Positions 7,245-14,163 of a DNA stretch of 37,266 nt are shown here, piece after piece. The stretch comes from Desulfobacterales bacterium (GTDB lineage Bacteria > Desulfobacterota > Desulfobacteria > Desulfobacterales > B30-G6). Each line of letters starts with the position of its first letter. The first letter of the stretch is position 1. The notes beneath the pieces are model-generated. The model did no database searches and was not told the origin of the DNA. It saw only the letters and a program-made list of their open reading frames with translations. The position numbers and the translations under genes were made by a program. Location: the NCBI GenBank assembly GCA_029940035.1, contig JAOZRT010000011.1, forward strand, positions 1 to 37,266, written 5' to 3'.

Positions 7245-8255
7245 TCAGTTGGCTTCCAGTCCTTCTGCGATGAGGCCCAGGACACGGTTTTTTTCTTCGG
7301 GGAATTTATAGCCTTCATAACTCTGGCTGAAGAGCAGTCTGCCCTGTTGGTCTTGCCAGTAGTTACCCGCGTGATCGAAACAGACCCTCGATGAAAAATC
7401 CAGACTCTCCATCATGGTTTTCAGTTCCAACAACTGCTCCTGCGGCGACTGCCGGGTGAATTCACCCCGGTCGTAGCGGTCGCTTAGGGGCGTGTTGGGT
7501 GCCGGAAAAAATGGACGGGAGCGGATGTAGTGCGGGTTGATTTCGTTCAGGACCGCGGCGGTGTGCCGGGCATGGTTGCCGGCCATTTCCCTGCCGCCCA
7601 GTCCCGGCATCCAGTATTCGGACAACTGGAAACCGGCCTGCATGGCCTTTTGGCCGCCCTTGATGTGGCCCTGGCCGGTGACGCCTTTGTTGATCAGTTT
7701 CAACAGGTCCTCGTCGCCGGTCTCGAGCCCCACGTGCAGCCGGTCCAGGCCGGCCTTGTTGATGGCCTGCAGTTCCTCCGGCTTTTTCTGGGCCAGGGTT
7801 TTGGACCGAGCGTAGGAGGTTACCCTTTTAAGGGAGGGAAAGGTTTGGCGCAAATGTTCCAGAATGTCCACCAGTTGATCGGTTTTCATGATCAGGCTGT
7901 TGGCATCCTGCAGAAAGGCGGTTTTCCCGCCCGACGCCAGCCAGTTGAAGACCATGTTGAACCCGGGGTGGCTGTACAGTTGCGGATTGCGTTCCAGCAG
8001 TTGCAGGGCCGCATCCCGGGTGACCCCGGTCGAGGCCGATGACGGGTCCGACAGTTCCCGGCAGATGTGCGCAATGGTGTCGATGTCCTGTTTCACTTCC
8101 GTTGGCGATCGCAGCGTAAATTTTTCCGTTTTGTACATGGCGCAGAACTCGCAGCGGTTCCAGGGGCAGTTGCGGGTGACGCGGATGAGCAGGGAATGGC
8201 TGCCCCCTTCACTCGGGGGCCGGTACACGCCCACTTCAAAATTACTATTCATCAT
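7245..8255 (-). CDS. Radical SAM protein, CX4CX2C type
   Basis: A 336-residue protein with an N-terminal cluster motif NCPWNRCEFCAMYK. The cysteines are spaced CX4CX2C, a variant of the usual CX3CX2C seen in a subgroup of uncharacterised radical SAM proteins. It should bind a 4Fe-4S cluster and cleave S-adenosylmethionine. Further conserved-looking strings are GLDRLHVGLETGDEDLLKLINKG (abridged in function to the beta5 region) and EYWMPGLGG. The start at 8255 is preferred over an upstream in-frame ATG at 8306 because GGAAG lies 7 bases before it and the family begins near this point. No substrate can be assigned. Confidence 0.85.
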   Translation of the reverse strand: MMNSNFEVGVYRPPSEGGSHSLLIRVTRNCPWNRCEFCAMYKTEKFTLRSPTEVKQDIDTIAHICRELSDPSSASTGVTRDAALQLLERNPQLYSHPGFNMVFNWLASGGKTAFLQDANSLIMKTDQLVDILEHLRQTFPSLKRVTSYARSKTLAQKKPEELQAINKAGLDRLHVGLETGDEDLLKLINKGVTGQGHIKGGQKAMQAGFQLSEYWMPGLGGREMAGNHARHTAAVLNEINPHYIRSRPFFPAPNTPLSDRYDRGEFTRQSPQEQLLELKTMMESLDFSSRVCFDHAGNYWQDQQGRLLFSQSYEGYKFPEEKNRVLGLIAEGLEAN

Positions 8256-8346
8256 CGTTTCTCTTCCTTTGGTTAGCAAGTAAATATATCGATTTTCACG
8301 CACCATAACAAAACCTGGTCGGTTTGACTACCCGTTGTGGTTATTT

Positions 8347-8366
8347 GGGCATGTAATTACATACCC
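8347..8366. promoter_or_regulatory. 20-bp palindrome, operator-like
   Basis: GGGCATGTAATTACATACCC is self-complementary at 18 of 20 positions. It is 92 bases upstream of the radical SAM start. Size and symmetry fit the binding site of a dimeric transcription factor; none is encoded beside it. Confidence 0.45.
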
Positions 8367-8540
8367 AGGCGAAAAATAGTTCCTATGCCCATGTGGCTCG
8401 ATACGGGCAAGAGCACTATATGTGGTTGAAATTGAAAAAAAATTAAAAAATATGATGGGTGGGCATATTTTGTGCAAAAGAGGGGGGTACGCCGGGTGGG
8501 CAGCATGGCGACCGGTATTTGCCAAGAACGGGAGAAATGA

Positions 8541-8828
8541 TTGTCAACCACTATAAAATATAGACAGACGAATGATCCACCGGGATTAGAAGGGTGCCGG
8601 GACCTGGTGCTTTATCAGGCCATCATGCAGCGCATCCGCCCCTCTGTCCACCCGGTCATGAATCAGCGAAAACCAGCGTATTCAGGTGCCGGAACTTTAA
8701 GACGGCAGGATCTGCATCCCGACATTCAGCACCTTTTTAACAAGCTGCATCGCCAAGTCTTTATTCACAATGACTGGTGGTCGGCCGTGTATGCTGAAAA
8801 AGGCATGATCATCGATACGTTAGCCTGA
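8541..8828 (+). CDS. Doubtful small hypothetical protein (TTG start)
   Basis: A 95-codon frame with a possible GGGAG site 6 bases before a TTG. Codons in the middle (GAC CTG GTG ... ATC ATG CAG CGC ATC) look coding-like, but the product, rich in Gln, Arg and His, resembles no family I recognise and the start is non-canonical. It could be a small gene, a remnant or chance. It is not clearly tied to either neighbour. Confidence 0.25.
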   Translation: MSTTIKYRQTNDPPGLEGCRDLVLYQAIMQRIRPSVHPVMNQRKPAYSGAGTLRRQDLHPDIQHLFNKLHRQVFIHNDWWSAVYAEKGMIIDTLA

Positions 8829-8981
8829 TACGCTTCCTTCTTCCGCCATCCTTGCATTGATGTACCATCCCCATTATATCCTTTGTCAGACATAGGTTTT
8901 GATTTACCATCTGGAAGGGATCCGTCCTTCATCCAAATCGGAACGCTATATTGGCGAACGCTCCAGCAAGACAATTTCTGC

Positions 8982-9008
8982 TTAAGTTTCCCATTGAAAA
9001 GCCGATAG
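8982..9008 (+). promoter_or_regulatory. Sigma-28 (FliA) promoter for the HD-GYP/motor operon
   Basis: TTAAGTTT (8982-8989), an 11-base spacer and GCCGATAG (9001-9008) match the FliA consensus TAAAGTTT-N11-GCCGATAA at 14 of 16 positions with exact spacing. The start codon at 9093 is 84 bases downstream. Confidence 0.85.
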
Positions 9009-9092
9009 GACATATAGTGTACAGCCTTGTGAAGGAGTCTTTTCAGGGGGATGGTTTTTGTACGGCCACATCCTTCCGAGCAGGATGATGTT

Positions 9093-10253
9093 ATGAATGT
9101 TTTGATTGTCGATAATGAACCGGATGCCATTAGCGCCTACGAGGAGACGCTGAGCAGCAACAAGTACGATCTTAAACTGGTCTACAATGGTGCTGATGCG
9201 CTGGAACTGATTCAGGCCGAACCCATCGATATTGTCGTAACGGCTTGGAGAATGCAGGAGATGGATGGTATTGAACTTTGCCGTCGTATTTATCAAGGTG
9301 GCTTCAAGAGCAATATATACACCATCCTGATCAGTGACCAGGAAGCCAATGGCGAGCTGATCCGGAGCCTGGGGTCGATAGTCAACGACTATATTCGCAC
9401 ACCCGTCAATCCGATCGATCTCACTGTCCGTCTTGCTATCGGCGCCAGGGTTGTCCGATTGGAGCATCGGATCGAGCGCGACCGGGAAACATTGAAAAAG
9501 GATTACTATCCAACTGTTCGCACGCTGTCCCACCTGGTTAATGTATACGATGATAATCTGGGAGACCATTCCAGGCGCGTGGCCGAAGCGTCTGTCAAGC
9601 TGTCCCGGATGCACCCCGGGGTTCCGGCGGTCGACTATCCAACCATTCAAGCGGCCGGACTGCTCCATGACATCGGCATGGTGTGTGTGCCGGCCAGCAT
9701 CTTGACCAAAAGCCGGACAGAGATGACAGCCGGTGAACGCACTCTTTTTATATCCCACCCGATTCAGGGTGAGAGCATATTAAATGAAAATGAAAAGCTT
9801 CGCCCGGTAGCCGCTCTGGTAAGAATGCACCATGAACAGTACAACGGCAAAGGCTTTCCCGACGCGCTGACAGGAGACCAGGTCCCTTTGTCGGTAAAAA
9901 TCATAACGGCTGTTTCGACATACGACAACCTTGTTCATCGGGGCAAATGCCCCCTGGAAGATGCCCCCACAGAGCTCCAGCGGTTCATCGGCTATCAGAT
10001 CGATCCGGCGCTTTACGACTATCTGATCCGACTCAACACGGATAACATTGCAATCGAGGCCCGAAAAAAATATCAAGAGGTGCGTCTCGAAGGCCTGGTT
10101 GAAGGAATGGTGCTTGCGAGCAACGTGCGTATGAAGGGCGGTGCCATGGCCATGCCTGTTCAAACGTGTATGACCGCGGCCATGATTGATAAGCTTAATC
10201 AATACAACCAAAAGGGATACGTCCCCAACAAATTTTACGTGTATAAACGGTAG
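9093..10253 (+). CDS. HD-GYP-type protein with degenerate receiver domain
   Basis: A 386-residue protein: a CheY-like receiver (about 1-120), a short linker helix (about 120-145) and an HD-GYP domain (about 146-330) with a C-terminal extension. In the receiver, the usual phosphoacceptor Asp is Ala51 (DIVVTAWRMQEMDG) and the conserved Lys position is Thr103 (DYIRTP), so classical phosphorylation is unlikely. The HD-GYP half keeps H159, LLHDIG (His192-Asp193), SHP (His222), RMHHEQ and NGKGFP (GFP instead of GYP). HD-GYP enzymes hydrolyse cyclic di-GMP. ATG 9093 follows AGGA by 7 bases. It is the first gene after a sigma-28 promoter and lies 13 bases before motA, suggesting c-di-GMP-linked control of the motor. 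Confidence 0.85.
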   Translation: MNVLIVDNEPDAISAYEETLSSNKYDLKLVYNGADALELIQAEPIDIVVTAWRMQEMDGIELCRRIYQGGFKSNIYTILISDQEANGELIRSLGSIVNDYIRTPVNPIDLTVRLAIGARVVRLEHRIERDRETLKKDYYPTVRTLSHLVNVYDDNLGDHSRRVAEASVKLSRMHPGVPAVDYPTIQAAGLLHDIGMVCVPASILTKSRTEMTAGERTLFISHPIQGESILNENEKLRPVAALVRMHHEQYNGKGFPDALTGDQVPLSVKIITAVSTYDNLVHRGKCPLEDAPTELQRFIGYQIDPALYDYLIRLNTDNIAIEARKKYQEVRLEGLVEGMVLASNVRMKGGAMAMPVQTCMTAAMIDKLNQYNQKGYVPNKFYVYKR

Positions 10254-10266
10254 GTAGAAAGACCCC

Positions 10267-11055
10267 ATGGATATTGCAACTATTATCGGATTATTTGGCG
10301 GAGCCGCGCTTGTTTTATCAGCCATTGTCATGGGCGGGAGTGCGGTCATATTCATCAACATTCCCGGTGTGTTGATTGTTGTGGGCGGAACACTGGCCGC
10401 CAGTTTCATAAAGTTTTCCCTCCAGGATGTCATCAATTCAATTTCCGTAGGCATGAAGGCCTTTATCTACAAGATAGAGCGCCCGGAAACCATCATTCAG
10501 CAGATGGTTGAATACACCCGGATTGCCAAAAAAGAGGGATTGATTGCCCTTGAAAAAGTAGAGGCCACGGACAAGTTTTCCGCTAAGGCCTTACAGTACC
10601 TTTCCGACGGCTTTGACGAGGGGTTGATCGAGGATATGCTTTACAAGGATATCAACCTGACGATTCAGCGTCACACCACCGGGCAGAATGTTTTTAAGGG
10701 GATGGGGGCGGCCGCGCCGGCTTTCGGGATGATTGGAACCCTGATAGGCCTGGTGCAGATGCTGGCCAACATGTCAGAGCCGGGAGCTATCGGCCCCGCC
10801 ATGGCGGTGGCCCTGCTGACCACCCTATACGGTGCCGTGATTGCAAACCTGGTCTGCCTGCCGCTGGCCGACAAACTGTTTTTGCGGAGCCAGCAGGAAC
10901 GCATCAATAAAAGCATTGTCCTGGAGTCGGCAGTGGGCATCAGCCGGGGCGTGGCTCCCATGGTTCTGGAGGAATCACTCAAGATCTATTTGTCCCCCAA
11001 AGAACGGGAAAAGAACAGCACCATGGAATTGGCTCAGGAGGCATCTGGTGGCTAA
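10267..11055 (+). CDS. motA: Flagellar motor stator protein MotA/PomA
   Basis: A 262-residue four-helix membrane protein: TM1 about 4-24, TM2 about 30-50, a cytoplasmic loop with RIAKKEGLIALE (Arg85, Lys88, Lys89, Glu90, Glu96) that holds the charged residues contacting FliG, then TM3 (GMIGTLIGLVQML) and TM4 (AVALLTTLYGAVIANLV). This length and sequence style resemble PomA of sodium-driven motors more than E. coli MotA (295 residues). It overlaps motB by 8 bases and follows the HD-GYP gene by 13 bases. Confidence 0.93.
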   Translation: MDIATIIGLFGGAALVLSAIVMGGSAVIFINIPGVLIVVGGTLAASFIKFSLQDVINSISVGMKAFIYKIERPETIIQQMVEYTRIAKKEGLIALEKVEATDKFSAKALQYLSDGFDEGLIEDMLYKDINLTIQRHTTGQNVFKGMGAAAPAFGMIGTLIGLVQMLANMSEPGAIGPAMAVALLTTLYGAVIANLVCLPLADKLFLRSQQERINKSIVLESAVGISRGVAPMVLEESLKIYLSPKEREKNSTMELAQEASGG

Positions 11056-11791
11056 GCCGGGCCAGGAACCAGTTGCAGAAGTCGTTGAGGAAGGGGCGCC
11101 CATGTGGATCGTCACTTTTGGCGACCTGATGAGCCTGCTGCTCTGCTTCTTCGTTCTCCTGCTCTCCTTTTCTGAAATGGATCGCCAGAAATACAAGGAG
11201 CTGTCCGGGTCGTTACAGAACGCCTTCGGGGTTCAGCGGGAAAAACAAGTATTTGACAATCCCCAGGGACAGAAAATCGTCGCCAAGGACTTTGATCAGG
11301 AAGCGATAACCTTATCCACGGAAACCGATATTCTCGAGCAGGTCCAGGAAGCGATCCGGGGTAGCTTCGGTCCCTATGCCGATTTGATCGAATTCGATTC
11401 CGATGACGTCCACAAGGTGCGCATCCGGCTGATGGGTGAAAGCACCTTTGATTCAGGCAAGGCAGACATCCGTGCAACCATGAAACCCCTGCTTGGCAAG
11501 ATCGCCGATGTGTTCAATACAAACCAGGAAACCATTATTATCGCCGGGCACACCGACGATATTCCTCTTAAAAAGGGAAGCCAGTTTAAAACCAACCTCC
11601 AGCTTTCCATGGCCCGTGCCGCGTCGGTGGCCGACTTCTTTCTGGCCCAGGGGTTGATTGAGCCCTCACGGATCTCCACCATGGGGTTCGGCCAGTACCG
11701 CCCCATTGACACCAACGATACCCCCGGGGGGCGCAGAAAAAACCGGCGTGTCGAGATTATCCTGGGCGCCATGCCAGCCCCGAACCGATAG
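11048..11791 (+). CDS. motB: Flagellar motor stator protein MotB/PomB
   Basis: A 247-residue protein with one N-terminal TM (about 20-43) carrying the ion-binding Asp26 in WIVTFGDLMSLLLCFFVLL, close to the PomB consensus with Cys in the helix. The periplasmic OmpA-like peptidoglycan-binding domain follows (IIAGHTDDIPL, LSMARAASVADFF, GRRKNRRVEI). The start is GTG at 11048, with CAGGAGG 6 bases upstream and overlapping the end of motA; the reading frame extends further 5' but that part is a shadow of motA. It anchors the stator to the cell wall. Confidence 0.93.
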   Translation: MAKPGQEPVAEVVEEGAPMWIVTFGDLMSLLLCFFVLLLSFSEMDRQKYKELSGSLQNAFGVQREKQVFDNPQGQKIVAKDFDQEAITLSTETDILEQVQEAIRGSFGPYADLIEFDSDDVHKVRIRLMGESTFDSGKADIRATMKPLLGKIADVFNTNQETIIIAGHTDDIPLKKGSQFKTNLQLSMARAASVADFFLAQGLIEPSRISTMGFGQYRPIDTNDTPGGRRKNRRVEIILGAMPAPNR

Positions 11792-11864
11792 GTATTTAAA
11801 AGGCCAAATTCTCAGTGATAGGGCTTTTTGAAAAACTATTGAAACGATTATTGGGAGTATAGAT

Positions 11865-12710
11865 ATGCAGGATAAAAGCTCGCTTTTAAAAAAGCTCAAA
11901 AAGCCCTTGGAATCCGGAAAAATACAGCTGCCCCCCTTTAGCGCAACTGCCATGAAAATCCAACAGGAAGCCACTAAAAAAAACCCCGATACCGACTTGA
12001 TTGAAAAACTCATCATGAGCGATCAGGCGCTCACGACTAAAATTCTTAGAATGGCCAATTCATCCTATTATCAAGGCCTATCCGCAATTAAGACCGTGCG
12101 TAACGCCATCGTGCGCTTAGGCACTCAGGAGGTCTCTAAAATTACCATGATGGTCACGCAGAAAGGACGTTACAAAGCAAAGGATCAGGCTATCAATCAG
12201 CAGATGCGTGAACTCTGGCAACATTCTGTTGGCTGTGCCATTGCTTCTAACTGGATCTGTAGGAAAATTGGTTTCGATCGACCGCCTCAAGAAGTTTTTT
12301 TTGCTGGCTTGCTTCACGATGTGGGCAAACTGTTTATGCTGACGATGCTGGACAGAATTAAATTAACATACGAACAACCCACTCAGTTTTCGGAGGCTTT
12401 TATACTTGAACTTGTCAATGGTTCACTGCATACAGTATATGGTTATAAACTACTGAAAAAATGGAACCTGCCTTTAAAATATTGTGAAATTACGCAAAAT
12501 CATCATTCAGAAGTGCTCGACAAGGATGATATTTTTCTTATGGCGGTTCAATTGGGCAATAAAGCCTGCAACAACCTAAACATTGGATTACGCGAGAAGC
12601 CACCAATCCCACTGACTGAGACGGAACAATTCCATCTGCTGGGGCTTTCTCAAATCGATATGGCTGAACTGGAAATAAAGCTCGCAGACTCAAAAATGCT
12701 TACCAAATAA
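11865..12710 (+). CDS. HDOD domain signalling protein
   Basis: A 281-residue single-domain HDOD protein. IQLPPFSATAMKIQQEA, ILRMANSSYY and AIVRLGTQEV are typical of the N-terminal HDOD helices, and an HD pair is present in GLLHDVGK (His151-Asp152), followed by YGYKLLKKWNLP and a later NHH. Many HDOD proteins have lost the HD pair; this one keeps it. HDOD proteins often act as non-enzymatic signalling adaptors for motility. Codon use is visibly more AT-rich than in motAB or the flagellar genes. It lies 73 bases after motB with GGGAG before the ATG, so it may be in the same transcript. Confidence 0.87.
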   Translation: MQDKSSLLKKLKKPLESGKIQLPPFSATAMKIQQEATKKNPDTDLIEKLIMSDQALTTKILRMANSSYYQGLSAIKTVRNAIVRLGTQEVSKITMMVTQKGRYKAKDQAINQQMRELWQHSVGCAIASNWICRKIGFDRPPQEVFFAGLLHDVGKLFMLTMLDRIKLTYEQPTQFSEAFILELVNGSLHTVYGYKLLKKWNLPLKYCEITQNHHSEVLDKDDIFLMAVQLGNKACNNLNIGLREKPPIPLTETEQFHLLGLSQIDMAELEIKLADSKMLTK

Positions 12711-12742
12711 CAGCCGCCATATGAAATGGCCGTTTGTTATTT
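12705..12742. terminator. Bidirectional terminator between the HDOD gene and the repeat-protein gene
   Basis: AAATAACA (12705-12712) and TGTTATTT (12735-12742) are perfect 8-bp arms, extended inwards by an imperfect GCCGCCAT/ATGGCCGT match. A-rich and T-rich ends suit termination in both directions. It overlaps the stops of the two convergent genes. Confidence 0.65.
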
Positions 12743-13261
12743 CGGCCGCATGTCGGGTGACGGGAAGGAGGGCTTGCGGTGGTTGCGGGGAAGGCGGTGA
12801 TGGGGGGTGACCCAGATTCCCATGTTGTCGAGAACCCGCAGCGCATTTGTATAGGTCTGCTGATTTTTATCGGTGGCGGCAACCGTAATAATGGCGCGAA
12901 TGGTTTCCTCGTTGAATCCGGCTTCCTTGAGGGTTACCAGATCCTCCACAGACCCGACCTGAAGGCCTTTCGGGCCAATTTCATAAACCACGCTTTGGTC
13001 GGTGTCCGCGAACGAGAGGGATTTGATGAGCGCACGCAGGGTCTCCTCTTCAATACCGGCCGCTTTCATGTCGACGATTTCGTCGACGGTCAGGGAAGCG
13101 GTTTCAATGCTTTTTTCCCGGATCATAAGCTGTAGGGTTTCATCACTGACGCCTGCTTGTTTCAAGCGGATGATCTGATCGCCGTCCATGGCCACCGCCG
13201 TGGCGGCCATGTGGAGGAAACAAAAGATAAAAGCAATAATAATGAGTCGAATGGTATTCAT
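12737..13261 (-). CDS. Secreted triple-repeat protein, unknown function
   Basis: A 174-residue protein that I do not recognise. It starts with a signal peptide (hydrophobic about residues 4-22, cleavage probably near ATAVA-MDG). It then holds three copies of a 19-residue helical unit with the pattern LKxAGhxEETLxxhI: about 29-47 (LKQAGVSDETLQLMI), 61-79 (MKAAGIEEETLRALI) and 107-125 (LKEAGFNEETIRAII). The tail is basic, Pro- and His-rich. Its start codon is 3 bases after the flgL stop, so it should be the last gene of the sigma-28 flgM-N-K-L transcript. A periplasmic or cell-surface role linked to flagellar assembly is possible but is inference. Confidence 0.75.
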   Translation of the reverse strand: MNTIRLIIIAFIFCFLHMAATAVAMDGDQIIRLKQAGVSDETLQLMIREKSIETASLTVDEIVDMKAAGIEEETLRALIKSLSFADTDQSVVYEIGPKGLQVGSVEDLVTLKEAGFNEETIRAIITVAATDKNQQTYTNALRVLDNMGIWVTPHHRLPRNHRKPSFPSPDMRPK

Positions 13262-13264
13262 GCG

Positions 13265-14131
13265 CTACCGTAGAAAGGTGAGTAAGCTGGGCTGCAGCAG
13301 GTTGGCTGCAGCACTGAGGGCGGCTTCATAAACAGTGTTGTAGGTCTGCAACTCCATGATTGCGGCCGCCGGGTCCGCCAGTTCCATGTCTGCAAGATTC
13401 TTTTCGATGTTCAGCGAAAAACGGGACAAATAGCTGCGGCTGGCTTCCATTTGATCCCGGGCCCCTCCGATTTCAGCTCGAACGGTTTGCAGGTGTTCCA
13501 TAAAACGATCCAGGGAGGCTGCCTGGGTGTTGATTTGGCCGAGGTCACCCGTTTCAAGGGCTGTCTGCAAGTTTTCCAGGATGGTAAATATATCCTCGGT
13601 GTCAACAAAAACAGTAGCGCCATCCGCCTGGAGGGTAACTTCCACAGCCTGGCCCACGCGTACGCGAAAGGCACCGTCGTCGCCGATATAGGCGCCGTCG
13701 TCCAGAAAAGGCGCTGTATCCACCTGGTGGCCGGCAAAAAGATAATTATCCCCCAGACGCTGGTTGGCCAATTGGATGATCTGGTCGCGTATCAGGGCCA
13801 CATCAGCCGCAGTGGCGGCTTGTAACTGGGGATCCTGGCCTGTGCCGGAGGCGATGCCCCTGGCCCGTTCTATAAAATCACTCACCGTGTCAAGGGTTGT
13901 CCCGAGAGCCTGTAGGTGCAGTCCGGCCTGGTCGATATTGCGCTGGTACTGTTCCAGTGACGAGAGAAGCTGGCGTGCGTCTAGGATGGCGGTCATGGTC
14001 TGCGGATCATCGGAAGGTCTGCTGATCAGCTTGCCGGTTGAAGCCACCCTCTGGGCGTTCCGGATCTGCTCGGCCTGCTGTCTCAGGTTGCCGAGTACAG
14101 AATTTGTTGCCTGTTGATGAGTAATGCGCAA
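13265..14131 (-). CDS. flgL: Flagellar hook-filament junction protein FlgL (HAP3)
   Basis: A 288-residue flagellin-like protein. The N-terminal helix carries MRITHQQATNSVLGNLRQ and GKLISRPSDDP, typical of FlgL/flagellin D0-D1, and the C-terminal coiled region ends ALSAAANLLQPSLLTFLR. FlgL sits between FlgK and the filament and is exported by the flagellar type III system. It lies 32 bases after flgK in the sigma-28 transcript. Length is normal for the family. Confidence 0.92.
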   Translation of the reverse strand: MRITHQQATNSVLGNLRQQAEQIRNAQRVASTGKLISRPSDDPQTMTAILDARQLLSSLEQYQRNIDQAGLHLQALGTTLDTVSDFIERARGIASGTGQDPQLQAATAADVALIRDQIIQLANQRLGDNYLFAGHQVDTAPFLDDGAYIGDDGAFRVRVGQAVEVTLQADGATVFVDTEDIFTILENLQTALETGDLGQINTQAASLDRFMEHLQTVRAEIGGARDQMEASRSYLSRFSLNIEKNLADMELADPAAAIMELQTYNTVYEAALSAAANLLQPSLLTFLR

Positions 14132-14163
14132 AAGGTCACCCCCGACGCCTGCAGCGGCATCGT

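Larger units (their letters stand above)
8256..9092. other. 837-base mostly non-coding spacer
   Basis: The spacer separates the leftward metabolic genes from the rightward motility operon. It holds a 20-bp palindrome (8347-8366), an AT-rich patch (8425-8455), a doubtful 95-codon frame (8541-8828) and a sigma-28 promoter (8982-9008). The minus-strand frame at 8765-9130 shows no family resemblance. Confidence 0.6.

Noticed and set aside
8765-9130. 121-codon minus-strand frame across the sigma-28 promoter and the HD-GYP gene start
   Set aside because: It overlaps the well-supported sigma-28 promoter and the first codons of the HD-GYP gene, has no clear Shine-Dalgarno site and resembles no family.
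10841-11047. Longer N-terminus for motB
   Set aside because: The upstream in-frame codons overlap the conserved part of motA and give no MotB-like sequence; GTG 11048 has a strong ribosome binding site and yields the normal length.
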